Translations under genes and position numbers: made by a program
Shown here: piece after piece, positions 7,608 through 16,205 of the stretch
Layout: the number at the start of each line of letters is the position of its first letter
Numbering within the stretch: the stretch's first letter is position 1
Notes under the pieces: model-generated
Databases searched by the model: none
What the model saw: the letters and a program-made list of their open reading frames with translations, nothing else
Told to the model about the DNA's origin: nothing
Source: Desulfosudis oleivorans
Lineage (GTDB): Bacteria > Desulfobacterota > Desulfobacteria > Desulfobacterales > SURF-7
DNA: 64,000 bases
Assembly: GCA_020723305.1 (NCBI GenBank)
Contig: DYJC01000011.1
Span: 116,921-180,920 of the forward strand
Direction of reading: 5' to 3'

Positions 7608-9332
7608 ATGAGAATATTATCAGTTCATGATGGACATAATGCGTCTTTATGTTACCTATGTGATGGACAAATCAAATATTTATTGCTTGAGGAGCGATTT
7701 ACTAAAAAGAAAAATCAAGGTGGATTTCCCGAAAAAGCTTATGAATGGATTTTAAAACAAAATGATTTCCAGCTTTCCAAGATTGATTATATTGTTTTAG
7801 GCTGTTTTGACCTCCCTGTTTTTGATGATCAAACCAAGAATGATTTCATTCATAAATTATTTTTTTTCTGCGCAGAACTACTGCCCAACCAAATCATCTC
7901 ATCAAACAAAATAATCGGTCCATATCTAAAACTTGTTGGGATAAAGCGTAGAAGACAAATAAGAGAATACGCTGAAAAACATTTTTTCGCTTCTACAAAA
8001 ATCAAGCAAGTTGAGCATCATGAAGCTCACGGCTATGCCGCCCTATATGGTTCAGGGTTTTTGGAAAAGGGAGATCCGATTGTAATTTTTACTATTGATA
8101 ATTCCGGAGATGGTCTGTCGTCCACTGTTTCGGTTTGGGATCGTAATTCCGGCTACCAAAGAGTACATGAAAATCAGAGCTACAATTCTGTCGGTGAGCT
8201 CTATGCAAGAGTGACGGAATATCTTGGCATGAAACCCGGAGAGCACGAATACAAAGTTATGGGTATGTCACCCTATGTGTCTGACTCTAGTTCAGATGAA
8301 ATATTCAATATCCTAAGGGAGAACTATTTAGATTTAGATTCAAGTGGTTTAAAATTTATCAACAAAGCTTCTTATGACCGATATCTTATTAATAAGATGA
8401 AAAATGATTTTTTTAAAAAACGCTTTGATCATATTTGCGGCGGAACACAAAAACATTTTGAATATCTTACGATTAATTGGGTTCGCAATTGGGCGGAAAG
8501 ATTGAAAATTAAAAGAGCGGTTTTTGGTGGCGGATGCTTCATGAATGTCAAAGCGAACATGATATTATCCCAACTGGATATCTTTGATGATGTGTTTTTT
8601 ATGCCCAGTTCCGGAGATGAAAGCGCATCTATTGGAAGTGCATACAAAGTTCACCAGGATAATTCTTCTACTCCGATATCATCATTAGATCATTTGTATA
8701 AAGGTCCTCGTTATACAAACGAGGAAGTTGAACCAATTTTAAAAAAGTATACCGATAAAATTATATATCAGAAAAAAGATAACATTGAAAAAGTAACAGC
8801 CGACCTGTTGGTTGAAAATAAGATAGTCGGGCGATTTAAAGGAAATGCTGAGTGGGGAGCCAGATCGCTGGGTAACCGCTCGATACTTTGCAGGGCTGAT
8901 GATTTAGGAATCATCCATAAATTGAACAAGGCAATTAAAAAGAGAGATTTTTGGATGCCTTTCGCACCTTCCATTTTAGAAGAGGATGCAGATAAATATA
9001 TCTTAAATCCAAAAAAAATTGAGGCCTCATTTATGACCCTTAACTTCCCGACGACATTAATCGCCCGTAATCATCTTGCTGCCGGTCTGCATCCTTTTGA
9101 CCATACTTGCAGACCTCAGCTTGTTTCGAAGAAATGGTCCGGTGATTATCATCGTTTGATCACATATTTTAAAGAAAAAACAGGCATTGGCGGCATATTA
9201 AATACCAGTTTTAATTTACACGGTTCACCTATTGTTGGAACGGTTGAGGATGCAGTGGAAACGCTATTGAATTCAAAACTGGATTATGTAGCTATCGAAG
9301 ATTATCTGGTGAATCCCAAAGAAGCTTTATAA
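7608..9332 (+). CDS. Carbamoyltransferase, NodU/CmcH family
   Basis: At 574 residues this is the normal length for the family. The N-terminal Kae1-like ATPase-fold domain is visible in MRILSVHDGHNASLCYL, the metal-binding histidines in VEHHEAHGYAALYGSGF, and the nucleotide site in IDNSGDGLSS and FGGGCFMNVKAN. The YrdC-like C-terminal domain shows GNAEWGARSLGNRSIL. These enzymes transfer a carbamoyl group from carbamoyl phosphate via carbamoyl-adenylate to a hydroxyl of a sugar or natural product. In this locus the target is most likely a glycan hydroxyl. The ATG has a GGAAGAAA-type ribosome site and lies 22 bp after the GT-C gene, suggesting an operon. Confidence 0.92.
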   Translation: MRILSVHDGHNASLCYLCDGQIKYLLLEERFTKKKNQGGFPEKAYEWILKQNDFQLSKIDYIVLGCFDLPVFDDQTKNDFIHKLFFFCAELLPNQIISSNKIIGPYLKLVGIKRRRQIREYAEKHFFASTKIKQVEHHEAHGYAALYGSGFLEKGDPIVIFTIDNSGDGLSSTVSVWDRNSGYQRVHENQSYNSVGELYARVTEYLGMKPGEHEYKVMGMSPYVSDSSSDEIFNILRENYLDLDSSGLKFINKASYDRYLINKMKNDFFKKRFDHICGGTQKHFEYLTINWVRNWAERLKIKRAVFGGGCFMNVKANMILSQLDIFDDVFFMPSSGDESASIGSAYKVHQDNSSTPISSLDHLYKGPRYTNEEVEPILKKYTDKIIYQKKDNIEKVTADLLVENKIVGRFKGNAEWGARSLGNRSILCRADDLGIIHKLNKAIKKRDFWMPFAPSILEEDADKYILNPKKIEASFMTLNFPTTLIARNHLAAGLHPFDHTCRPQLVSKKWSGDYHRLITYFKEKTGIGGILNTSFNLHGSPIVGTVEDAVETLLNSKLDYVAIEDYLVNPKEAL

Positions 9333-9366
9333 ATAACTTCACTTTTCTAGCTTACTACAAATTAGT

Positions 9367-10209
9367 GTGAAAAATAATATACTGACAATTGATTTTGAGG
9401 ATTATTATGCTAGCGCATTGATGACATATCAAAAACTAGATTTAACAACTGATGAATCTATAAACGAAGGGAAAAGACTTCCGCAAACATTGTTTAAAAC
9501 CCTTCATCTTTTAAAAAGATATAATGCAAAGGCAACCTTTTTTATTGTGGGCCATATTGCTGAAAAATATCCTGATCTAATTAAAAAAATTCAGTCAGAT
9601 GGTCATCACATCGGATCTCACAGCCACAGCCACCGGCTTATTTATAATATGTCCCGCACAGATTTTTTGAATGATTTGAAACAATCCATAAATGCCTTAT
9701 CGGCTGCCACTCAAAAGGAAATTGATTCCTTTCGAGCCCCGGCATGGTCCTACAGTTCGCAACAAACGGAGTGGTTTTGGGAAATCTTGAATGTTTGCGG
9801 GATACAATATGATTCAAGCATTTTTCCTTTCAAGAATCAGCTTTATGGGGAAATGAATGCTGAGAGGCATATCCATAAAAGAGGTTTCAATATTACAGAA
9901 ATACCTCCATCAACTATGAGGTATTGCAATGTAAATATCCCTTTCAGCGGCGGATTTTATTTAAGAAGTATGCCATACCGGCTAATCAAACACGGAGTAA
10001 AAACAATACATAGATCAGGTCATCCAGCTGTCATTTATATTCATCCATATGAAATGTTTGAAAAGCTTAGAAAGATATCGGGACAGAAGTATATCGACTA
10101 TTTCATCCATCATTATAATATACATACTACGATTTATAAGATGAAGAGATTGTTAACTGATTTCAAGTTTTGTTCGATTGAAAATTTTTTTAATCAAGAA
10201 TTAAATTAG
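9367..10209 (+). CDS. Polysaccharide deacetylase (NodB homology domain)
   Basis: A 280-residue cytoplasmic-looking protein with the NodB fold. The catalytic and metal residues are in ILTIDFEDYY (Asp) and HHIGSHSHSHR (the HxxxH metal pair), followed by SFRAPAWSYS (motif 3) and the C-terminal VIYIHPYEM (His). The DFEDY/FRAPAWS variant is typical of deacetylases in exopolysaccharide and exosortase-linked loci. It would remove N- or O-acetyl groups from a sugar. The start is GTG at 9367, since the protein begins directly with the first catalytic strand. It lies 34 bp after the carbamoyltransferase gene, in the same apparent operon. Confidence 0.9.
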   Translation: MKNNILTIDFEDYYASALMTYQKLDLTTDESINEGKRLPQTLFKTLHLLKRYNAKATFFIVGHIAEKYPDLIKKIQSDGHHIGSHSHSHRLIYNMSRTDFLNDLKQSINALSAATQKEIDSFRAPAWSYSSQQTEWFWEILNVCGIQYDSSIFPFKNQLYGEMNAERHIHKRGFNITEIPPSTMRYCNVNIPFSGGFYLRSMPYRLIKHGVKTIHRSGHPAVIYIHPYEMFEKLRKISGQKYIDYFIHHYNIHTTIYKMKRLLTDFKFCSIENFFNQELN

Positions 10210-10241
10210 CAAAAACGATTGGTTCCGTTCACCAATTACTT

Positions 10242-11303
10242 ATGGCAAATATTACAATAGAACAATTAAAACCGAATTGGTTGGAACAATATTCAAGTTA
10301 TGTAGAAGGTCATCCCAAATCTCGCTTTACACACTCGATAGAATGGAGCCGATTCCTTAAGAAGACACTCGGTTTTAAACCGCTAACACTTATTGCGCTT
10401 CAGGACCAGAAAATAGTTGGTATTTTACCCCTTTTTCAATCCTTTTCATTAATAAACGGCAAATATTGCAGTTCTTCTCCAATCCCTACGTATGCGGGAC
10501 CGTTAACTTCATCTTATGAAGTATTACTACTATTTATCCAGGCTGTAAAAAAAATTTGCCCTACTTTTAATTATATTAATGTTTATTCAGGAGATTCACT
10601 TGATAACGCCATATCAGTAAACCATAAAATTCTAAATGCAAAAAGAGATGTCACCTTTTTTTTAAAGTTAGGTAGTGATATTCAAGAGTTGTTTTATCAC
10701 CTTAAAAAGAATATTCGTCGAGATATCAGAAGAGGGGGACGGTTCGGTTTTAAAACGGAGATAGTTGAATCAATCAGCAATTCGAAATTAAATCAATTTT
10801 ATCATCTGTATTTACAAACTTATTGCAAGAAACATGGCCTAATTCCACATTCTAAATTATTTTTTATAAATTTATTTAAGTACATGCCTTCCGGCACCGT
10901 GAAGCTTTTTTTGCTGTACCATAAGAGTCAATGCATTGCCTCAGTGATTACATTAAATTATAATCAAGAGATTTATTATAATTATTCTGCTCATGATAAT
11001 TCCTACAGCAATTTACAACCTATTACTTATTTAATATGGGATATTTTAAAGGATGGTATAGTAAAGGGATACAAAATTTTTAATATGGGGGAGAGTTCAA
11101 TACGAAACCCAGGTTTAACCAATTATAAAAAACGATGGTGTTCTGACTCTCAGCTTACCAGTTCCTATTTTTTTATGGGAAGGATGAAGGAAATACCCAT
11201 TTCTTTTGCAGATGAGTATGGATGGCAAAAACGACTAATACAAACTATGCCTATACAAATCACTCGATCCTTTTTAACTCCTTTTCTACGATTTATTTTT
11301 TAA
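10242..11303 (+). CDS. FemAB-like GNAT acyltransferase
   Basis: A 353-residue protein of the FemAB/GNAT type (double GNAT fold), similar to proteins common in exopolysaccharide gene clusters. The N-terminal half shows SRFTHSIEWSRFLKKTLGF and PLTLIALQDQKIVGILPLF. The central linker is a basic stretch (HLKKNIRRDIRRGGRFG). The C-terminal half has the peptidyl/acyl transferase pattern with YYNYSAHDNSY and FNMGESS. Family members transfer an aminoacyl or acyl group from a carrier (aminoacyl-tRNA or acyl-CoA); which one is used cannot be told here. A second member of the family lies at 12975-13880. It sits 32 bp after the deacetylase gene and 6 bp before the next gene. Confidence 0.82.
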   Translation: MANITIEQLKPNWLEQYSSYVEGHPKSRFTHSIEWSRFLKKTLGFKPLTLIALQDQKIVGILPLFQSFSLINGKYCSSSPIPTYAGPLTSSYEVLLLFIQAVKKICPTFNYINVYSGDSLDNAISVNHKILNAKRDVTFFLKLGSDIQELFYHLKKNIRRDIRRGGRFGFKTEIVESISNSKLNQFYHLYLQTYCKKHGLIPHSKLFFINLFKYMPSGTVKLFLLYHKSQCIASVITLNYNQEIYYNYSAHDNSYSNLQPITYLIWDILKDGIVKGYKIFNMGESSIRNPGLTNYKKRWCSDSQLTSSYFFMGRMKEIPISFADEYGWQKRLIQTMPIQITRSFLTPFLRFIF

Positions 11304-11309
11304 CGATTA

Positions 11310-11696
11310 ATGAAAACGAATTTACCGAAGAATAATTTCAAACATATATTTTTGATGATACTACTTATTTTTATGGTAGTGATTGGGCAGAATGTTTCGA
11401 AAATGGGAGCACTTATTGCCAATAATACTGGAGTCCCGATTAATTACTTTTTGGTACTTGCTTATGTTATTCTACTTCTCCGTGGTTTTGTCTGGATTCA
11501 TATTTTAAGTACAATTAAATTAAGGGTTGCTTCTCCCCTCATCAGCATAACCTACGTTTTAATGTTACCTTTCTCGCATTACATTTTTGGTGAAGAAATC
11601 ACGGAAACGAAAATGATCGGTTGTTTCCTTATAACATGCGGAGTCATTGTAGTAACTCTTGGAGAAAAGGCGTCAAGTGGAACAGTTTTTGAGTAA
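11310..11696 (+). CDS. Small EamA/SMR-type four-helix transporter subunit (ArnE/ArnF-like), subunit 1
   Basis: 128 residues with four hydrophobic segments (roughly 12-30, 42-60, 70-92 and 98-118), the layout of SMR/half-EamA proteins. The sequence IYVLMLPFSHYIFGEEITETK-like block matches the C-terminal conserved part of EmrE/ArnE-type proteins. ArnE and ArnF flip undecaprenyl-phosphate-linked aminoarabinose across the inner membrane; here the pair could flip the polyprenyl-sugar donor used by the neighbouring GT-C enzymes. Its 3' end overlaps the next gene by 20 bp, which fits coupled translation of two subunits. The exact substrate is inference. Confidence 0.75.
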   Translation: MKTNLPKNNFKHIFLMILLIFMVVIGQNVSKMGALIANNTGVPINYFLVLAYVILLLRGFVWIHILSTIKLRVASPLISITYVLMLPFSHYIFGEEITETKMIGCFLITCGVIVVTLGEKASSGTVFE

Positions 11697-12036
11697 ATAT
11701 TTCTGGCTGATGGTAACTGTATTATTGACTACATCAGGGCAACTGTTAATCAAAATCGGAGCAAAACGAATACAGCTCAAATCCAGGGATCATAGTCTTT
11801 TACAGAGACTGTCCAATGCATATCTTATTTCAGGAGCAACCTGTATTTTAGGGGCGCCTTTGTGTTATTTCATGGCGTTGCGAAAGGTGGATTTAAGTGT
11901 TGCATATGGCTTTATGGGATTAACATTTGTTTTCGTAATGTTGGGAAGTTCTTTGGTTATAGGAGAAAAATTACATCTGTTTCACATCATCGGCACCCTG
12001 CTTGTTTTTTTTGGTATCGTTTTTATTGGGAGATAA
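11677..12036 (+). CDS. Small EamA/SMR-type four-helix transporter subunit (ArnE/ArnF-like), subunit 2
   Basis: 119 residues from a GTG at 11677 preceded by AAAAGGCG at a good distance; an in-frame TTG at 11659 is possible but has no clear ribosome site. There are four hydrophobic segments: the first carries TTSGQLLIKIGAK and the last two VDLSVAYGFMGLTFVF and IIGTLLVFFGIVFIGR, as in SMR-superfamily proteins. It overlaps the previous small transporter gene by 20 bp, suggesting an antiparallel heterodimer as for ArnE-ArnF. Its stop codon shares one base with the ATG of the sulfotransferase gene (TAATG). Confidence 0.75.
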   Translation: MEQFLSKYFWLMVTVLLTTSGQLLIKIGAKRIQLKSRDHSLLQRLSNAYLISGATCILGAPLCYFMALRKVDLSVAYGFMGLTFVFVMLGSSLVIGEKLHLFHIIGTLLVFFGIVFIGR

Positions 12037-12947
12037 TGACTAAAAATAAAAATAAACTTTTTGTCATAGCGGGTATGCCGAGGAGTGGAACTACCTTCAT
12101 GTACCACAATTTACAGAAGCATCCGCAATTGTTTCTTCCTTTCAGAAAAGAAATCGGTTATTTCGGTGGGAACTATGAACGCGGGGAAAGATGGTTTCAA
12201 AAACATTTTCAGAAAATAAAAACAGAAAAATATTATGTTGATATAACCCCTGATTACGCTCTTAATCAAGAGGCTGTTCATAGAATAAAAGATTATTCAG
12301 ATGATGTATTCGTTGTTTTAGGTATACGGAAACCAAGTGAAGTTGCTCTCTCACTATACTATCAGCTCTCATTTTCTGAAAAAATGCCGCCCTTTAAAGA
12401 CTTCGTCAATCGGTATACTTTCCTGATTGGTTGGAAAAAGCTTAAAGGAGCATATTTAAGCGTCTCTCTTAAGGAGGGCGTGTTACTTGAAACCATGAAG
12501 ATTTATCAAAAATCGTTTACAGATCAGTTGCTTTTATATGACTATGAGCTGTTTAAAAAAAATACGTTTATCGTACTTACAGCCATTGAGATTTTTCTTG
12601 GAGTAGATCCATATTTTACCAGAGATAACTATGATGATATCATAATAAATGCCAATAATAGAAATACTCTGCCATATACAGAGGTACTTATTAGAAATGA
12701 AATTCTGGTTTCTTTAATAGGAAAAATGCTTCCACGTAATATTGTCCATTTAATCCGAGCATATTTTGATAAAGCAAGACAACCAGTAGAACGTGCAGCA
12801 TATAAGCCTATCTACTCTGAGGAAGAATTCGCCTGTGCCAATGAGCTTTTTTCAGAACAGGATGCGGAGTATCAATCCATGTTCTCTGATTCGAAATTAA
12901 TTTTAGGAAGCGGTTATCCTTTTGGTTTTAAGCAGAAATATTCATAA
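12036..12947 (+). CDS. Sulfotransferase (PAPS-dependent)
   Basis: 303 residues from the ATG at 12036, which overlaps the stop of the previous gene by one base; an in-frame upstream extension lies wholly within the transporter gene and is not credible. The 5'-phosphosulfate loop is IAGMPRSGTTFMYHNL at the N-terminus and the 3'-phosphate site is likely VLGIRKPSEVALSLYY near residue 92. An NKEIGYFG-like segment (EIGYFGGNYERG) supplies substrate-side contacts typical of Sulfotransfer_1/heparan-type enzymes. It would move sulfate from PAPS onto a sugar hydroxyl or amine in the cytoplasm. No PAPS synthesis genes are seen in the window. Confidence 0.87.
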   Translation: MTKNKNKLFVIAGMPRSGTTFMYHNLQKHPQLFLPFRKEIGYFGGNYERGERWFQKHFQKIKTEKYYVDITPDYALNQEAVHRIKDYSDDVFVVLGIRKPSEVALSLYYQLSFSEKMPPFKDFVNRYTFLIGWKKLKGAYLSVSLKEGVLLETMKIYQKSFTDQLLLYDYELFKKNTFIVLTAIEIFLGVDPYFTRDNYDDIIINANNRNTLPYTEVLIRNEILVSLIGKMLPRNIVHLIRAYFDKARQPVERAAYKPIYSEEEFACANELFSEQDAEYQSMFSDSKLILGSGYPFGFKQKYS

Positions 12948-12974
12948 ATTATTTGTTCTAAACGTTCAAGTGAA

Positions 12975-13880
12975 ATGCATATGGACGTGATAAAAGAAAC
13001 GCGATTAACTCATAATTTTTGTGACTGCTGGAAATGTTTATTGGTAGAGCTGTATAATTACAAATATGAAGGTGATTTTGTTGTTGTAAAGTCAATATTT
13101 AATAAAAAAACATATTCATACTTGCCTTTGACCAACTATACTGATCTAACTCTAACGCAAGCAATTGAATTACGATCAACGCTATCTCCAATGGATGATT
13201 ATCAAATTAGAGTGTTAAATTCTGAATATCAAGGCTTTCGTGAATCAGATACAGTAACAATGAGACTTGATTTAGAGAAATTAGATCATGAGATTTTATG
13301 GAAGGAAAGATTAGATCAAAAGTGCAGAAATAAAATAAGGCAAGCCAAAAAAAAAAAAATAATCGTTAGAAAGGGCCGTTATCGTAAAATTATTGATGAC
13401 TTTTATTCTCTATATACCGTCGCTATGCACGATCATGGAACTCCTTCATTACAAAAAAAATATTTTTTTTTAATTGGTGAATTTTTTAATGCAAAGTATT
13501 TTGTAGCTTATAAGGGCAAGACTCCAATCTCCGGGACTGTTGTGATCCGTGATAATGATTTATGTATGGCGCTTTTCGGCGCATCAAATCGGGCATATCT
13601 TTCCTATCGACCAAATAACTATATTTATTGGGAAGCAATAAAAGATTCAATCCGTGAAAATATAAAAATTTTTGATTTCGGTCGATCCGGATATGATAGC
13701 AGTACGTATAACTTTAAAAAACATTTTGGTGCGATACCTGTTAAAATTGATATACTGAAACCCCAAAAAAGTGATATCTATCTCAAGTACAAATCAGCAT
13801 CGAACCTATGGCAAAAATTGCCCAGAATAATCACGAATCATTTAGGACCAAAACTATCAAGATATTTATGTGATTTATAA
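12975..13880 (+). CDS. FemAB-like GNAT acyltransferase, second copy of the family
   Basis: 301 residues. The N-terminal domain is short and divergent. The basic linker is KCRNKIRQAKKKKIIVRKG, and the second GNAT-like domain holds FVAYKGKTPISGTVVIRD, ALFGASNRAYLSYRPNNY and FDFGRSGYD, the usual FemAB C-terminal pattern. It is distant from the gene at 10242-11303. It would transfer an acyl or aminoacyl group to a glycan or lipid intermediate. Its coding sequence contains a run of 13 A at 13347-13359 inside the lysine-rich linker. Gap before it 27 bp, after it 60 bp. Confidence 0.75.
   Translation: MHMDVIKETRLTHNFCDCWKCLLVELYNYKYEGDFVVVKSIFNKKTYSYLPLTNYTDLTLTQAIELRSTLSPMDDYQIRVLNSEYQGFRESDTVTMRLDLEKLDHEILWKERLDQKCRNKIRQAKKKKIIVRKGRYRKIIDDFYSLYTVAMHDHGTPSLQKKYFFLIGEFFNAKYFVAYKGKTPISGTVVIRDNDLCMALFGASNRAYLSYRPNNYIYWEAIKDSIRENIKIFDFGRSGYDSSTYNFKKHFGAIPVKIDILKPQKSDIYLKYKSASNLWQKLPRIITNHLGPKLSRYLCDL
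13347..13359 (+). repeat. Poly-A tract (13 A) inside a FemAB-like gene
   Basis: An uninterrupted run of 13 A lies within the coding part of the 12975-13880 gene and encodes four lysines. Tracts of this length slip readily during replication or transcription; a one-base change would end the protein after about 130 residues. Whether this is used for phase variation cannot be judged from one sequence. Confidence 0.7.
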
Positions 13881-13940
13881 CTGTTTATCATCAAAGATCA
13901 ATTCATATTGACGGAAAATTTATAAACGGAGATACACCAG

Positions 13941-15317
13941 GTGCAGCGATTATTAAATAAGAATTATGTTAGACTCTTGGTTCCTTTTGTTATTGCATTG
14001 ATCATGGGGATCCTTTTTCTGATATTCAAGACACCACCGGTGCGAAGGGATTCCGCATATCATCTCAACAAGGGGATTGCTGTTGCAGAAAAGGGGATTT
14101 CTCATCTCCTTCATGAACCGCAAAGTGTCGAACCAGGATATCATGTTTTCCTGGGATTATGTTTTCGAATGTTTCCGGATAATGATATGGCGGTTCGGGG
14201 TGTCCAGGTGCTGCTTTTTGCAATGACCAGTCTTCTTGTATATGCTTTCGCAAAACAATACTACAGCGAAAGAGTCGCTTTTACCGCAAGTATGCTATAC
14301 AGCCTGTGCCCGACCTTTGCCCATTATCCCGGTTTTTTTTTAACCGAGACCCTCGCTGTTTTTCTATTTCTTTCAAGTGCCTACTTTTTGTGCCGAACCA
14401 TTGAAACAGCCCGTTTGTCATTATCTCTCCTTACTGGAATCGTTCTCTCAATATCGCTTATGACCAAATATGCTTTTTTATTTTTTGGATTATTTTTTGT
14501 GATTTTTTATCTCCCGTCCTCCCGGAAACGTAATTTATTGCGGAAAGAGACGGTAATGCCCGTCATTATTGCGCTGGCCATACCGTTTCTCACCTTTGGA
14601 TTATGGTTGTATTGGAATGTATATAAAATCGATCCTGACGTGAAAAGTAAAAGAAGAATCGGGATCGTACTCCTTTACAATGGTTCGGAGATCGCGTTAA
14701 CACCTGAGGAAAAAGTCGCACGGTTGATCGGTCTGGTTTCAAGAAATCTGAGTGAGAAAATTTTTCCTCAAATTGATTATCAAACCTTATGGCCTTATCC
14801 ATCTATTGCGAAAAAGCTGTTCAATGAAGCGGATAAAAAATATCAGTATATTGAAAGCGAAGATACGCGTTATACAAAATATGCGTTTGACCTGTACAAA
14901 CAATATCCGGGAAGCTATCTTATCAATCGAATAACAACGCTTATGCGGTTAAATGCATTCCAATATCCTTCACGATTAAATGAGACGGACCGCTGGAAAG
15001 ATTTTTATAACCGGTCTGATAATAAATCCTGGGTCATGATCATCCTTGACCTTTTGTTAAAAACAATCAGCAACCCTCTCGTTTGGGCACTTGGCGGATT
15101 TATTATGCTGTTCAAAAAAAGCATGCCGTTACATCCATTGCTGCTACCGCCACTGTATATAAATTTGATTTATTGTTTTTTAGATGGTATCCCGCGCTAC
15201 GGCCTTCCGGCACTGCCGTTTTATCTGATTGCCGGAGCAGCGCTGTTTTCGTTTGCATTTGAAACAGTATTGAAAAAATACAACTCGCTGAAGAAGGTTC
15301 CTGAAAACATTCATTAG
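13941..15317 (+). CDS. GT-C type membrane glycosyltransferase (ArnT/PMT-like), paralogue 2
   Basis: 458 residues with about ten hydrophobic segments, aligning end to end with the gene at 6194-7585. Shared blocks include PFVIALIMGILF, CPTFAHYPGFFL, RLNETDRWKDFYNR and YCFLDGIPRYGLPALPFYL. The first periplasmic loop reads TPPVRRDSAYHLNKG; its acidic residue is the expected catalytic base. It would transfer a sugar from a polyprenyl-phosphate donor to a periplasmic acceptor. The GTG at 13941 follows an ACGGAGA ribosome site. It is noticeably less AT-rich than its paralogue although the proteins stay close, which suggests either different residence times in the genome or acquisition from different sources. 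Confidence 0.78.
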   Translation: MQRLLNKNYVRLLVPFVIALIMGILFLIFKTPPVRRDSAYHLNKGIAVAEKGISHLLHEPQSVEPGYHVFLGLCFRMFPDNDMAVRGVQVLLFAMTSLLVYAFAKQYYSERVAFTASMLYSLCPTFAHYPGFFLTETLAVFLFLSSAYFLCRTIETARLSLSLLTGIVLSISLMTKYAFLFFGLFFVIFYLPSSRKRNLLRKETVMPVIIALAIPFLTFGLWLYWNVYKIDPDVKSKRRIGIVLLYNGSEIALTPEEKVARLIGLVSRNLSEKIFPQIDYQTLWPYPSIAKKLFNEADKKYQYIESEDTRYTKYAFDLYKQYPGSYLINRITTLMRLNAFQYPSRLNETDRWKDFYNRSDNKSWVMIILDLLLKTISNPLVWALGGFIMLFKKSMPLHPLLLPPLYINLIYCFLDGIPRYGLPALPFYLIAGAALFSFAFETVLKKYNSLKKVPENIH

Positions 15318-15359
15318 ATACAGCATCTGGTAAATTTTTAAACAATATAGAGGTCGATT

Positions 15360-16184
15360 CTGTCTTTAAACAAACCATATAAAGTAATATTCTTAGGTTA
15401 CAGAACCTCTGAATTTACGGTAAATTTTTTGAAAGAGCTTCATTCAATCGGTTTACACGTTGCGCTTGTTGCTACTACAAAAAAAAACATTGTCAATAAA
15501 AGATCCTTATCGGCCAGTCTTTATAATGGTTTGAAGTATTTCACAATTGATGAAGTTGTTAAAATCGCAACTGTTTCGATTTGTGAAAAAAAAAATCTCC
15601 CTGTAGCGATGTGTCGCAATCTCCTTAAAAAAAACTCATTGCGTTATCATTGTCATCGATTTGGATATTGTTTTAAGGAATACAATTCAATCAATGATGA
15701 TAAAGCTGTTCATGAAATTCAATCGATTAACCCGGATCTGATTTTAGTTCATTCTTTCCCGGAGATTTTAACCGAAAAATTATATTCAATTCCTAAAATG
15801 GGGACATTTAATTTTCATACCGGAGCCTTGCCGGAAAACGGAGGGCCGAATTCCATTGAATGGACGGTTTTGAAAAATGATTCTAAAATTACAACATGCT
15901 GTCATTTGGTCACAGCTGAAATAGACGCAGGCGATATTGTGTTATCAAAAAGTGTAGAGCTGCTGAATTCGAAAAACTGGAAAGATGTAAAAAAAAAATC
16001 ACAAGAATCTACCCGGTTGGCACTACGTGAGTTTTTTACTAAGATTGATGAGCAGGCGATAAGTTACACACCACAGAAATACAGCGAGCGTGTATTCAAC
16101 AAGCGTTTAACTGCAAGGCAAAAATATAGAGTCCGTTTTTTATCACGATATCAATATAATCCAGTTAGAAAAAAACAATCATGA
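15360..16184 (+). CDS. Formyltransferase (methionyl-tRNA/sugar N-formyltransferase fold), apparent CTG start
   Basis: 274 residues. The catalytic core is easy to see: NFHTGALPENGGPN carries the Asn and His of the N-H-D triad, and IDAGDIVL carries the Asp. This family moves a formyl group from N10-formyl-tetrahydrofolate to an amine, for example a 4-amino sugar, which suits an amino-sugar locus. The first strand of the fold (KVIFLGYRTSEF) lies upstream of the first conventional start (TTG 15429). The frame is open back to a stop at 15348-15350 without ATG, GTG or TTG. CTG at 15360 stands 6 bases after AGAGG, so I take it as the start. The tRNA-binding domain of Fmt is absent. Confidence 0.8.
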   Translation: MSLNKPYKVIFLGYRTSEFTVNFLKELHSIGLHVALVATTKKNIVNKRSLSASLYNGLKYFTIDEVVKIATVSICEKKNLPVAMCRNLLKKNSLRYHCHRFGYCFKEYNSINDDKAVHEIQSINPDLILVHSFPEILTEKLYSIPKMGTFNFHTGALPENGGPNSIEWTVLKNDSKITTCCHLVTAEIDAGDIVLSKSVELLNSKNWKDVKKKSQESTRLALREFFTKIDEQAISYTPQKYSERVFNKRLTARQKYRVRFLSRYQYNPVRKKQS

Positions 16185-16205
16185 CGGCAATGGAATCCGG
16201 TTAAC

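Noticed and set aside
11862..12035. An N-terminal extension of the sulfotransferase
   Set aside because: The extension is entirely inside the preceding transporter gene in another frame, and the ATG at 12036 gives a normal sulfotransferase N-terminus.
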